Source: Kitasatospora xanthocidica
GTDB lineage: Bacteria; Actinomycetota; Actinomycetes; Streptomycetales; Streptomycetaceae
NCBI RefSeq assembly: GCF_014656195.1
Contig: NZ_BNBY01000008.1
Span: forward strand, 304,396 to 368,395
DNA: 64,000 bases
Reading direction: 5' to 3'
The notes beneath the pieces are model-generated. The model did not search any database. It had not been told where the DNA came from and worked only from the letters and a program-made list of their open reading frames with translations. The stretch's first letter is position 1, and each line of letters starts with the position of its first letter. Positions 34,122 through 42,747 of the stretch are shown in pieces. The position numbers were made by a program, and so were the translations under genes.

Positions 34122-35738
34122 TCAGGAGATGGGACGTGAGCGGATCATCGGCTCGCCCTTGGCGAGGTCGACCGGGCGGGTCCGCGGGGCCGGCTCGGCC
34201 GGTGCGGCCACCGGCGGGCGCTCCGGGCGGGGCGGGACGCCGGCGGCCGCCTCGGTGCGGGTGTCGCGGTGCGGCAGCAGGGCGATCACCGCGTCCCGCA
34301 GCTGGGCCGGGGCCTCGTCGTCCAGCGGGTCGACGGTGGCGGGCACCTGCAGCCGGACCGGGGCGCCGTTGCCGATCCGGGCGTAGCCGCGGCCGGCCGG
34401 CGCGTGCGCGGCGGGCACGATGTCCAGCGGCGCGCCGAGCGCGGCGCGGCCCTCGTCCGGCCCGGCCGGGCCGAGCAGCACGCGGGCCCGGGTGGTGGCG
34501 CGGACGGTCGGGGTGATCCGGTCCCGGGCCTCGATGTCGTCGGCGATCACCACGGTGACCCGGGCGGCCCGGCCGTGCCGCAGCGGGAGCTCCAGCAGGT
34601 CCTGCGGGTCCGGGCGGCCCTCGGCCTGGGCGAGCTCGCTCAGCTCGGTCGGGTGGTCGAGCAGCAGCCAGAGCGGCCGGGTGACGTCCTCGGGCGGCGC
34701 GGAGCCGGCCCGCCGGGCGGCGTTGAGCGCGGTGAGCCGGCGCTCGGTCTCCTGGACGGACCACTCCAGCGCGGCCAGCGCGCCGCGCAGGCTGGTCTCC
34801 ACGGTGTGCACGCCGGGCCGGTTCACCAGGCAGGCGTGCTCCCCGGTGCCCGCGCCGTCGACGACCACCAGGTCGGCGTACGGGAGGGCCTGCAGCGCGA
34901 TCGAGCGGAGCAGGCTGGAGGTGCCGTAGCCGGTGACGCCGAGCGCCAGCAGGTGGGGCTCGGAGGAGCGCGGGCCGGTGCGCCAGACCACGGGCGGCTG
35001 CTGGACGGTGGTGCCGCCCCGGGTGACCGGGATGGTCCGGGCGGTGCCGTCCTCGTCGGTGAAGCCCAGCACGATCTCGCCGGGGGCGGCCACGAAGCGC
35101 TGGGCGACGAGGTCGGCGGGCAGCGGGGCGAGCGCGGCGATCAGCAGCCGGTTGGACTCCTCGTCCCAGTCGAAGCGGTACTCCCGGGCCCGCCCGGCCT
35201 TGCCCTGGACGACCTGCTCGATCCGGGCCCGGGCGGCGGGCTCGGTGTCGGTGAAGTACGCCGGGTAGCTCAGCTCCAGCCGGGAGAGCCGGCCCTCGCC
35301 GTCGAACTCCCAGGAGGTGAAGGCGTTCTTGTAGCTGCCCTCGAAGTGGTAGAGCGGGTTGGCGTCCTCGGGGCCGCACAGGTACGGGGTGAGCGCGGCG
35401 TAGAGGGCGCCGAGCTTGACGTCGGCGACGTCGGGCGCGGCCGGGGCGGGTGGCGCCTTGGGGGACCGGCCGGCCCAGGCGGCGCTGGCCATCAGGGCGA
35501 TCAGGGCGAACAGCAGGCCGTGCGGCAGCAGGTAGACGCCGACCAGCAGCGCGGCGGTCAGGAAGACCGTCGGGCCGCGGCGCTCCTTCGGGGTGGAGTG
35601 CCAGCGGCCCTTGGCCCAGGCGACGTGGTGGCGCAGGCCGCGGCCGATGACGGAGACCGGGGCGAACATGTCGGAGGCGTGGTCCCCGGCGGTCCGGGCG
35701 ATCTCGCGGCCCTTGCTGAGGTGGCGGTGGAGCGGCAT
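34122..35738 (-). CDS. sffA: SffA-like SpoIIIE/FtsK-family protein
   Basis: A 538-residue protein encoded after a small SmeA-like membrane protein. It has a hydrophobic stretch at about 55-90 and an FtsK/SpoIIIE-like domain after residue 260. In Streptomyces coelicolor SmeA targets SffA to sporulation septa, and this gene pair fits that operon. The nucleotide site is degenerate: Walker A reads GVTGYGTSS (267-275) with threonine at 273 instead of lysine, and the Walker B region is LWLLLDHPTE with histidine at 362 where glutamate is usual. ATG 35738 follows AAGGA. Name by context and similarity, not by alignment. Confidence 0.8.
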   Translation of the reverse strand: MPLHRHLSKGREIARTAGDHASDMFAPVSVIGRGLRHHVAWAKGRWHSTPKERRGPTVFLTAALLVGVYLLPHGLLFALIALMASAAWAGRSPKAPPAPAAPDVADVKLGALYAALTPYLCGPEDANPLYHFEGSYKNAFTSWEFDGEGRLSRLELSYPAYFTDTEPAARARIEQVVQGKAGRAREYRFDWDEESNRLLIAALAPLPADLVAQRFVAAPGEIVLGFTDEDGTARTIPVTRGGTTVQQPPVVWRTGPRSSEPHLLALGVTGYGTSSLLRSIALQALPYADLVVVDGAGTGEHACLVNRPGVHTVETSLRGALAALEWSVQETERRLTALNAARRAGSAPPEDVTRPLWLLLDHPTELSELAQAEGRPDPQDLLELPLRHGRAARVTVVIADDIEARDRITPTVRATTRARVLLGPAGPDEGRAALGAPLDIVPAAHAPAGRGYARIGNGAPVRLQVPATVDPLDDEAPAQLRDAVIALLPHRDTRTEAAAGVPPRPERPPVAAPAEPAPRTRPVDLAKGEPMIRSRPIS

Positions 35739-35759
35739 TCCTTGACTCCCCGGGCGAGT

Positions 35760-35789
35760 GGGACGGGTGGGACGGGTGGGACGGGTGGG
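35760..35789. repeat. 9-bp tandem repeat GGGACGGGT
   Basis: Three exact copies and flanking partial ones lie in the 142-base gap between smeA and sffA. Confidence 0.75.
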
Positions 35790-35880
35790 AGGAGCGGGAC
35801 GGGCGGGTGCGGCGGTGGGGTACGACGGGGCCCGGGGCGGTGGGATCCGCGCCCGGGCCGGTACGGGGGAGTGGGTGCGG

Positions 35881-36075
35881 CTAGAACCTGATGCCGCCGA
35901 GCAGGCTCGCGAGGCTGGCGCCGCCCGCGGTGATGCTGGGGGCGATGGACGAGCCGGCGATGTAGAAGCCGAGGAGAGCGCAGACGATGGCGTGGGAGAC
36001 CTTCAGTCCGTCTCTGCGGAAGAAGAGAAAGGCGATGGTGCCGAACAGGACGATGCCGGAAATCGAGAGGATCAC
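35881..36075 (-). CDS. smeA: SmeA-like small septal membrane protein
   Basis: A 64-residue protein with two hydrophobic helices (MILSISGIVLFGTIAFLFF and SHAIVCALLGFYIAGSSIA), joined by a short basic loop RRDGLK, and a Gly/Ala/Ser-rich tail. Size, topology and position before the SffA-like gene match SmeA, a sporulation protein that recruits SffA to division septa. The GTG start follows GAGGAG by six bases. Expression is expected to be developmental. Confidence 0.82.
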   Translation of the reverse strand: MILSISGIVLFGTIAFLFFRRDGLKVSHAIVCALLGFYIAGSSIAPSITAGGASLASLLGGIRF

Positions 36076-36476
36076 GATCCGCTCCTCGGGAGGGGGGACA
36101 AGCGGGGGTGGGGGTGTTACGTAAAGTGCACCAATCGTGACAAAAAGTAATAGATGATGGAACGGCGCAAATGGGTGGTTCTGCCGTTCGATGCCGTTCC
36201 GGACGCCGGACGGCGGTATGCGAACCGGCCGGTACGGGGCCGGTCACCGGGGGGATTCGGTGCGTCGAGGCATTCCCGGGGGGTGGGCGGGAAGTTTCCG
36301 GGGGGTCCGGGAAGTTCGCTCGAATGGCCGCGCAACCCGCGTGGCCGCGTGTCGTGGCCGTTCCGGGCCGTCATCCGGATCACGGACACCGGCTGGCCCG
36401 CTCCGGCGCCGGCCGCTACCGTGCCCTGGGCGCAGCCCGTGACCACCCGACGAACCGACCGGAAAGGCCGCCCGCC
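36076..36476. other. 401-base divergent intergenic region
   Basis: It separates smeA (minus) from the ankyrin gene (plus). Bases 36118-36160 are unusually AT-rich for this genome and are the likely smeA promoter zone; no clear sigma WhiG sequence was seen. The remainder is G-rich with no gene I can support. Confidence 0.5.
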
Positions 36477-36893
36477 ATGACCGACGCCGCCAGCCAGCAG
36501 CCCGCCGACGCCCCCGACGCCGAGGTGATCGCGCTGGCCGGGAAGCTCTTCGACGCCGCCCGCGCCGGGGAGACCGACACCCTGGCCGCCTACCTGGACG
36601 CCGGCGCCCCGGCCGACCTCACCAACGACCGTGGCGACACCCTCGTCATGCTGGCCGCGTACCACGGCCACGCCGCCACCGTGGAGGCCCTGCTCCAGCG
36701 CGGCGCCGACCCGAACCTCGCCAACGACCGCGGCCAGACCCCGCTGGCCGGCGCCGTCTTCAAGGGCGCCGACGACGTGCTGGCCGCCCTGCTGGCCGGC
36801 GGCGCCGACCCGCAGGCCGGCACCCCGAACGCCGTCGACACCGCCCGGATGTTCGGCAAGGACGAGCTGGTCGCCCGGTTCGAGGCCCGCTGA
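36477..36893 (+). CDS. Ankyrin repeat protein
   Basis: A 138-residue protein of about four ankyrin repeats: LFDAARAGETDTLAAYLDAG, DTLVMLAAYHGHAATVEALL, QTPLAGAVFKGADDVLAALL, then a short capping unit. Ankyrin proteins bind other proteins; the partner is unknown. ATG 36477 follows GGAAAGG. An acetyltransferase follows with its own promoter. Confidence 0.88.
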   Translation: MTDAASQQPADAPDAEVIALAGKLFDAARAGETDTLAAYLDAGAPADLTNDRGDTLVMLAAYHGHAATVEALLQRGADPNLANDRGQTPLAGAVFKGADDVLAALLAGGADPQAGTPNAVDTARMFGKDELVARFEAR

Positions 36894-36903
36894 GCGGAGA
36901 TCG

Positions 36904-36909
36904 TAGGCT
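36904..36909 (+). promoter_or_regulatory. -10 box (TAGGCT) of the second acetyltransferase gene
   Basis: TAGGCT ends eight bases before the ATG at 36918 and no ribosome site is present: leaderless arrangement. Confidence 0.5.
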
Positions 36910-36917
36910 TTTCGACC

Positions 36918-37418
36918 ATGGACACCACCGCCACCGTCGAGTTCCACATCACCGGCTACGCCCACCCCGACGCCCAGGCCCTGTCGGCGGAGGTGCAGCA
37001 GGAGTACGTCCGCCGCTACGGCGACCCGGACTTCACCGAGATGAGTGCCGAGGACTTCGAGGCACCCGCCGGGCTGTTCCTGATCGCCTACCTGGACGGC
37101 CGCCCGGTCGCCTGCGGCGGCTGGCGGGCCAAGGAGGCCGGCGGCGCGGACGAGCTGCGCGAGGGCGACGCCGAGCTCAAGCGGATGTTCGTGGTCCCGG
37201 ACGCCCGCGGCCGCGGCCTGGCCCGGGCGGTGCTGCGCCGCCTGGAGCAGACCGCCGTCGAGGCCGGGCGCACCCGGTTCATCCTGGAGACCGGCACCCA
37301 GCAGCCCGAGGCCATCGCGCTCTACAAGTCCGAGGGCTACACGGCGATCCGGAAGTTCGGCTACTACAAGGAGCACCCGCTGGCCGTCTGCCTCGGCAAG
37401 GAGCTCGTGACGGTCTGA
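36918..37418 (+). CDS. GNAT family N-acetyltransferase
   Basis: A 166-residue acetyltransferase with a clear acetyl-CoA binding motif: LKRMFVVPDARGRGLARAVLRRLE (the RGRGLA loop), preceded by LIAYLDGRPVACGGWR and followed by ILETGTQQPEAIALYKSEGY, all classic GNAT. Substrate unknown. Confidence 0.93.
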   Translation: MDTTATVEFHITGYAHPDAQALSAEVQQEYVRRYGDPDFTEMSAEDFEAPAGLFLIAYLDGRPVACGGWRAKEAGGADELREGDAELKRMFVVPDARGRGLARAVLRRLEQTAVEAGRTRFILETGTQQPEAIALYKSEGYTAIRKFGYYKEHPLAVCLGKELVTV

Positions 37419-37435
37419 TCGGCCGCCCCGCCGGG

Positions 37436-37441
37436 TAGGCT
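37436..37441 (+). promoter_or_regulatory. -10 box (TAGGCT) of the serine hydrolase gene
   Basis: TAGGCT lies 35 bases before the ATG at 37477; unlike its neighbour this gene has a GGGGGA ribosome site, so a short leader is expected. Confidence 0.4.
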
Positions 37442-37476
37442 CCCGTCGCCCTGACAGCCGCGTCCTGGGGGACGGG

Positions 37477-38550
37477 ATGAGCCACCGAGCACCCGGAGCC
37501 GACCGGCTCCCCGCCCTGGCCGCGCCGGGAGGGGAGCTGGACCGGCTGGTCCGCGCGGGCGTGCGCACCGTCGGCGCGGGCGCCGTCTGGGCCGTCGGCG
37601 ACGCCGGGGGCACCCTAGGCGGCGGCAGCCACGGCGTGCTCGGGCAGGGCCCGTACGCGCGGCTCACGCCCGGACCGGACACCCGGTACGACCTCGCCAG
37701 CCTGACCAAGATCGTCGCGCTCTGGCCCTGCGCCGGGGTGCTGTGGCGGTCCGGGCGGCTGCCGCTGGACGAGCCGCTCGGCCGCTGGTGGCCCCCGGCC
37801 GCCGGCCGCCCGACCGGTGCGGTCACCGCCCGGCAGCTGCTCGCCCACACCGCCGGGATGCCGCCGTACACCCGCTTCGAGCGGCTCTACGGGCGCGAGC
37901 CCGCGGCGATCCGGGCCGGGGTGCTCGCCGCGCCGCTGCACCGTCCGCCCGGCACGGCCGTCGAGTACACCGACCGCGCCGCCGTGCTGCTCACCTACCT
38001 CGTGGAGGACCTCGGCGGCGCCCCGCTGGACGTCCTCGCCGCGCGCTGGACCTGGCGGCCGCTCGGCATGGCCGACACCCGGTACGGGCCGCTCGACGCC
38101 GCGCTCCTCGACCGCACGGCGCCCACCGAGTACGACGAACGGGCCGGCGGGCACCTGCGCGGCGTCGTCCACGACCCCTCCGCCCGGCTGCTCGGCGGCG
38201 TCTCCGGCAACGCCGGGGCCTTCTCCACCGCCCGGGACCTCGCCCGCTTCCTCACCGCGGTGCTCGCCCCGCCGCCCGGGCCGCCGTGGGGCGGGGCGTG
38301 GACCGAGGAATCGCTGCGCGAGCAGACCGGCGGCCTGCGGCCCGCCCGCGGCCTGTCCTGGCTGTACGCCCCCGGCACCGAGCCGGCCGAGGGCACCTTC
38401 GTCCACTACGGCTTCACCGGCACCGGCTTCTGGGTCTCCCGGCGGCTCGGCCGCTGGGCGCTGCTGCTCACCAACAAGGTCCACCACGACCGGGTCACCC
38501 AGCCGCTGACCGATCTGCGCAACGCCTACCGGCGGCTGGTGTTCGGGTGA
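37477..38550 (+). CDS. Serine hydrolase, beta-lactamase family
   Basis: A 357-residue class C-type enzyme. SxxK is SLTK in YDLASLTKIVALWP; the second motif is YTD (TAVEYTDRAAVLL) rather than YSN; the third is HYGFTGTGFW. There is no signal peptide. These proteins are mostly esterases or D-amino peptidases. The last ten bases of the gene, GTTCGGGTGA, recur 26 bases downstream. Confidence 0.85.
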   Translation: MSHRAPGADRLPALAAPGGELDRLVRAGVRTVGAGAVWAVGDAGGTLGGGSHGVLGQGPYARLTPGPDTRYDLASLTKIVALWPCAGVLWRSGRLPLDEPLGRWWPPAAGRPTGAVTARQLLAHTAGMPPYTRFERLYGREPAAIRAGVLAAPLHRPPGTAVEYTDRAAVLLTYLVEDLGGAPLDVLAARWTWRPLGMADTRYGPLDAALLDRTAPTEYDERAGGHLRGVVHDPSARLLGGVSGNAGAFSTARDLARFLTAVLAPPPGPPWGGAWTEESLREQTGGLRPARGLSWLYAPGTEPAEGTFVHYGFTGTGFWVSRRLGRWALLLTNKVHHDRVTQPLTDLRNAYRRLVFG

Positions 38551-38655
38551 GGAGCGGGCGGCACTCGTTCGGGTGATCGGGTGCGAACCACCGTTTGCGG
38601 TGCGGAGATCGCGGCAGATTGTCCTCGACGGACGGCACCCGGCGGAGGAGGCGCG

Positions 38656-39156
38656 ATGACGGACACCTGGACACTCTCGGAGGAGGAGTGGCTCGCCCGG
38701 ATGGTGCGCGCCTACGTCGGCTGCAGCGTGCTGCTCACCGACGAGTCCGGCAAGGTCCTGCTGCTCAAGGCCAGTTACCGCGACCAGTGGCAGTTCCCCG
38801 GCGGCGGGATGGACCCGGGAGAGGCGCCCGCTCAGTGCGCGGCGCGGGAGCTGCGCGAGGAGACGGGGCTGGCCGCCGGGCGCCTGCGGCTGCTCGTGGT
38901 GGAGTGGCGCGACGCCATCCCCGACCAGGGCGAACACGCCCACCCGGCCGTGCAGTTCATGTTCGACGGCGGGACGGTCCCCGCCGGCGCGGCGGTCCGG
39001 CTGCAGGCCGAGGAGATCGCCGACCACGGCTGGTTCACCCCCGCGCGGGCGGCCGCCCTGCTGCACCCCGCCGCGGCGCGTCGGCTCACCGGGGCCCTGG
39101 AGGCCCGGCGGACGGGCGCCGCCGCGCTGCTGCACTCGGCGGGGTACGTGGGGTGA
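38656..39156 (+). CDS. NUDIX hydrolase
   Basis: A 166-residue pyrophosphohydrolase. The Nudix box is complete: GGGMDPGEAPAQCAARELRE followed by ETGL, with the EEtGL glutamates that bind Mg2+. GGAGGAGG lies before ATG 38656. The diphosphate substrate is unknown. It converges on the VKOR gene with 15 bases between stops. Confidence 0.92.
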   Translation: MTDTWTLSEEEWLARMVRAYVGCSVLLTDESGKVLLLKASYRDQWQFPGGGMDPGEAPAQCAARELREETGLAAGRLRLLVVEWRDAIPDQGEHAHPAVQFMFDGGTVPAGAAVRLQAEEIADHGWFTPARAAALLHPAAARRLTGALEARRTGAAALLHSAGYVG

Positions 39157-39171
39157 GGGGCGGCAGGACGA

Positions 39172-39822
39172 TCAGAGGAGCGTGCTCCAGTAGAACCAGA
39201 ACCGGTTGAGCACCAGCAGCGCGATCACCGCCGCCCACAGCACCGGCAGCGCCCAGTGGTAGCGCGCCGCCTCCCGGACCACCACCCGCAGCCGGGGCCC
39301 CACCGGGATCACCCCCGTACGGAGGTTGTGCAGCGTCGTGTACCAGAACAGCGCCACCACCGTCACCCACACCACCATGCAGTACGGGCACAGCGCACCG
39401 ATGTCGTACAGCGCCTGGCCGATCAGCCAGTGCACGAACACCACACCCAGCGCGGTGCCCGCGTGCAGGCCCAGCCAGAACCAGCGCCGGTACGCGGCGC
39501 CCGACAGCAGGCCCGCCCCGATCGCCGCCAGCGCGCCGAACGCGGCCAGGCCCAGCAGCGGGTTCGGGAAGCCGAAGACCTCCGCCTGCTCGGTCCGCAT
39601 CACCGAGCCGCAGCTGATGATCGGATTGATGTTGCAGCTGGGGACGTAGGAGGGGTTCTCCAGGATGCGGAGCTTGTCGAAGGTCAGGACGGCCGAGGCG
39701 GCCAGCCCGACCAGCCCGCCGAGGAACAGCAGGAACGCGTAGGCCCGGCCCGCCCCGATCGGGGCCCGGCCGGCGGCGTCGGGAGCGGGACGGGACAGGT
39801 GCACGGTGGTAGCGGCGGACAT
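39172..39822 (-). CDS. Vitamin K epoxide reductase (VKOR) family protein
   Basis: A 216-residue membrane protein with about five helices. The quinone-reducing CxxC is CPYCM (IGALCPYCMVVWVT); the loop cysteines are in PSCNINPIISCGSVM. Bacterial VKOR reoxidises DsbA-type proteins and passes electrons to menaquinone. The DsbA-like gene lies 94 bases upstream on the same strand, so the pair is a disulfide-forming system for exported proteins. Confidence 0.93.
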   Translation of the reverse strand: MSAATTVHLSRPAPDAAGRAPIGAGRAYAFLLFLGGLVGLAASAVLTFDKLRILENPSYVPSCNINPIISCGSVMRTEQAEVFGFPNPLLGLAAFGALAAIGAGLLSGAAYRRWFWLGLHAGTALGVVFVHWLIGQALYDIGALCPYCMVVWVTVVALFWYTTLHNLRTGVIPVGPRLRVVVREAARYHWALPVLWAAVIALLVLNRFWFYWSTLL

Positions 39823-39916
39823 GGCAGCACACTCCGGTGGCTGGCTGGGAGGAGCCGGCCCGGCCGGGAGTTCGGCCGGACCGGTGGTGCCGTGCGGTGC
39901 GGGGGAAAGGGCCTGG

Positions 39917-40732
39917 CTACTGGAGGCCGGCGGCCTGCTTGACCTGCGCGGTGAACTGCTCCGGCGAGACCACGGCCTTGCCGGCGAACAGCGTCACCGG
40001 CTTGCCGTCCACCTTCACCGTCGGGGTACCGGTCACCCCGCTGTCGTTGAACGCGTCGGCGACCTTCGCCGCCCACGGCGCGTAAGTCCGGTCCTTGACC
40101 GCCTTCACGAAGGCGTCCGTCTTCAGCCCGGGCACCTGGCCGGCCAGGTCCAGCAGGTGGTCGACGTCGCCGAAGCCGTCCTCGCGCTCGTCGGGCTGGT
40201 TGGCGTACAGCACGTCGTGGAACTGCTTGAACTTGTCCACGCCCTCGTTCAGCGCGGCGCCGACGGCGGCCAGCGCGGTGCGCGAGCCCTTGCCGCCGAG
40301 GTTCTTGTCCAGGAAGGCCGCCAGGTGGAACTCCACCTTGATCTGCCCGTCCTCGGTGAGCTTCTTGACCGTCTCGCCGTTCGCCGCCTCGAAGTGCTTG
40401 CAGATCGGGCAGCGGAAGTCCTCGTAGACCTCCATGGTGTGCGGGGCGTCGGCCTTGCCGTAGGTGATCACCGTGCCGTTCGGGCCGCCGGCGTTCGCCG
40501 GCACGACCAGCGGCGCCGAGGTGGCCGCCGCGGCGGCCTTGTCGCTCTTGCCCGAGGCCGAGTTGACGGCGACGGCGGCACCGCCCGCGAGGGCGAGCAC
40601 GGCGACGGCCGAGACCGTCACCACGATCCGCTGACGGCGCTTGGCGGACTGCTGCTCGCGGCGCTGCGCCTCCTGGATCCGCTCACGGGCACTGACGCGC
40701 TTGTCCTGCTGCTTGCTGGGGGCCTGAGCCAT
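39917..40732 (-). CDS. DsbA-family thioredoxin-fold protein, membrane-anchored
   Basis: A 271-residue protein: basic Gln/Arg-rich N terminus, one membrane helix (IVVTVSAVAVLALAGGAAVAV), then a DsbA-type thioredoxin domain with the active site CPICKHFE and the cis-proline loop in SGVTGTPTVKVDGK. It should sit outside the membrane and oxidise cysteines of exported proteins, being regenerated by the VKOR. ATG follows AGGAG. Confidence 0.92.
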   Translation of the reverse strand: MAQAPSKQQDKRVSARERIQEAQRREQQSAKRRQRIVVTVSAVAVLALAGGAAVAVNSASGKSDKAAAAATSAPLVVPANAGGPNGTVITYGKADAPHTMEVYEDFRCPICKHFEAANGETVKKLTEDGQIKVEFHLAAFLDKNLGGKGSRTALAAVGAALNEGVDKFKQFHDVLYANQPDEREDGFGDVDHLLDLAGQVPGLKTDAFVKAVKDRTYAPWAAKVADAFNDSGVTGTPTVKVDGKPVTLFAGKAVVSPEQFTAQVKQAAGLQ

Positions 40733-40903
40733 GGGAAGTCAACTCCTGTACGCGGCGCGCGGGAGCGCGCGGGAAACCGCACCGGGTGCGGCGGGGTCGG
40801 GGAACGCGGGAGTCGTGCGCACTGCCTGCGGGCGCACCGGGGCCGAGGACCGGCGGGGTACGGAAATGACCGGCGTACGGGGGAAAGCCCGGTACGGAAG
40901 GGG

Positions 40904-41578
40904 TCAGCAGGCAGGCGCGAAGGCCGGCGGGCCGCGGCGCGGCGCCGGGCTCAGCACCACGTCCTCGCGGCGCGGCCGCACCCGGTCCGACACCGGCAGC
41001 GGCACCCGCAGCACCGGGCGCTCCGGGGCCGGGACCAGCAGGACGAGCAGGGCGCGCAGCGGCCGCCCCAGCGACTCGCGCAGCGCGCGCAGCGCCCGGG
41101 CCAGGCCCGACAGCGCCGAGTCACCCAGCCGCAGCCAGGCGGCGGCGGCCAGCGCGATCACCAGGTGCACCAGCAGGAGCAGCAGTTGGGTCAGCGCCGG
41201 CGCCAACTGCCCGGCGTGACCCAGCGGGCCCGAGAGCAACGAGCCGTCCACCGAACCGCCGCCGCAGACCAGCAGGTTCACCCCGCGCGCGGGGACCTGC
41301 CCGGAGAACACCGGCCCACAGCCGGTCTGGCCCAGGTTGAACGTGGTGTTGAGCAGAAGCTCGACCGGCACCATCACGGCGGAGATGTGCAGCATCCGCC
41401 GCTCCCCGCCGGCCACCACGGAGGCGACCAGGAAGACGACGGCGCACGCCGAGGCCACCAGCGACAGCGGCAACGGGCGGCCCGTGATGACCACCTGCCC
41501 CAAGGCGGCCATCGGCACGGCGAGCGCGGTGAACACCGCGGCCCGCAGGGCCCTGGTCGCATGGGTGGAGGTCGTCAC
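40904..41578 (-). CDS. Multi-pass membrane protein of unknown function
   Basis: A 224-residue protein with about four hydrophobic helices (for example LSLVASACAVVFLVASVVAGG and LAPALTQLLLLLVHLVIALAAAAW), two cysteines in an outer loop (QTGCGPVF, LLVCGGGSVDG), and a basic Arg/Pro-rich tail ending in Cys. The loop cysteines could be substrates of the VKOR/DsbA pair next to it, but that is a guess. Start GTG 41578; CATACT upstream could be the -10 box of a leaderless message. Confidence 0.6.
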   Translation of the reverse strand: MTTSTHATRALRAAVFTALAVPMAALGQVVITGRPLPLSLVASACAVVFLVASVVAGGERRMLHISAVMVPVELLLNTTFNLGQTGCGPVFSGQVPARGVNLLVCGGGSVDGSLLSGPLGHAGQLAPALTQLLLLLVHLVIALAAAAWLRLGDSALSGLARALRALRESLGRPLRALLVLLVPAPERPVLRVPLPVSDRVRPRREDVVLSPAPRRGPPAFAPAC

Positions 41579-41808
41579 GCTCCGGAGTATGCCATGACGC
41601 TCACACCCGGCACGAGGGCGCATGGACCCTTGCGCTTCCGGCTGACGCGCCCTCAGGGGGAGGCGGGGACGGAGCCGGGGCTGGAGGCGGGACTGGAGGT
41701 GGGAGCAGAGGTGGGATCGGAACCGGGGCCGGAGGCGGGGTCGACAGTCGCCGGATAGGACCTAGCCTGGAAGCGTTCCCGGCGACCCCGACGAGGGGAT
41801 GGACGCGC

Positions 41809-42687
41809 ATGGCGAAACCCGAGACCACCGTCGGCCAGGTCCTGATGGCCCGGATCGAGGCCCAGGCGGAGGTGCTGGCCGGACTGGACGACGCCGTCCG
41901 GGCCGACGAACCGGACGCGGTGCACCGGATGCGGGTCGCCTGCCGGCGGCTGCGCAGCGCCCTGCGGACCTTCCGGCGGCTGTTCGCCCCCGGCACGACG
42001 GAGCACCTGGTCGCCGAGCTGCGCTGGCTGGCCGGCGCCCTCGGCGGCGCGCGCGACCTCGAGGTGCTGGCCGCCCGGCTCGCCGCCCAGGCCCGGGAGC
42101 TGCCCGCCGAGTGCGGGCCGGAGCGGGTCGCCGCCGCCCTGGAACGCTGGGGCGAGGCCGAGTACCACCGGGTCCGGCCCGAGGTGGTCGCCGCCCTCGA
42201 CAGCCCCCGCCGCCGCGCCCTCGGCGAGGCCCTCACCGCCCTCCTCGCCGACCCGCCGCTGCGCCACCGCGCCGCCCGTCCCGCCCTCCCCGAACTGTCC
42301 CGCGTCGCCGCCCGCGAGCAGCGCCGCACGGCCGACCGCGTCCGGGTGGCCCTCGCCGCCGGCCCCGAGGACCGCGACCACGCCCTGCACGAGGCCCGCA
42401 AGGCCGCCAAACGCGCCCGCTACACCGGCGAGACCGCCACCCCGGTGGCCGGCGGCCCGGCCGAGCGCTACGCGGCGCGGATGAAGGCCGTCCAGGAGGT
42501 CCTCGGCGAGCACCAGGACGCCGTGGTCGCCGCCGCCACCCTCGCCGCCCAGCCGGTGGCCGCCGCCGAGCCCTTCGGCTACGGCGCCCTGTACGGCCGC
42601 CAGCTCGCCGCGGAGCAGGCCGCCCGCGAGCGCCTGCCGAGCGTGTGGCAGCAGGCGGGCAAGCGGACGCTGGCGCGGTTCGGGTAG
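41809..42687 (+). CDS. CHAD domain protein
   Basis: A 292-residue protein made of one CHAD domain, a helical bundle with conserved histidines that binds polyphosphate. Seen are VHRMRVACRRLRSALRTF, GGARDLEVLAARL and HDALHEARKAAKRARYTGE-like motifs (DHALHEARKAAKRARY). No CYTH/triphosphatase domain is fused. TAGCCT at 41763 is a plausible -10 box and GAGGGGA a ribosome site. Confidence 0.92.
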   Translation: MAKPETTVGQVLMARIEAQAEVLAGLDDAVRADEPDAVHRMRVACRRLRSALRTFRRLFAPGTTEHLVAELRWLAGALGGARDLEVLAARLAAQARELPAECGPERVAAALERWGEAEYHRVRPEVVAALDSPRRRALGEALTALLADPPLRHRAARPALPELSRVAAREQRRTADRVRVALAAGPEDRDHALHEARKAAKRARYTGETATPVAGGPAERYAARMKAVQEVLGEHQDAVVAAATLAAQPVAAAEPFGYGALYGRQLAAEQAARERLPSVWQQAGKRTLARFG

Positions 42688-42747
42688 GGCGCCCGGCCCG
42701 GGGGCGGGGCCGTGCTCCGGTCGGGAGGAGCGGGCGCCCGGACGCGG

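Noticed and set aside
34122-36075. Integrative plasmid transfer genes (tra/spd)
   Set aside because: The FtsK-like plus small membrane protein pair could suggest this, but there is no integrase, replication gene or att site, and the neighbours are core genes; SmeA/SffA fits better.
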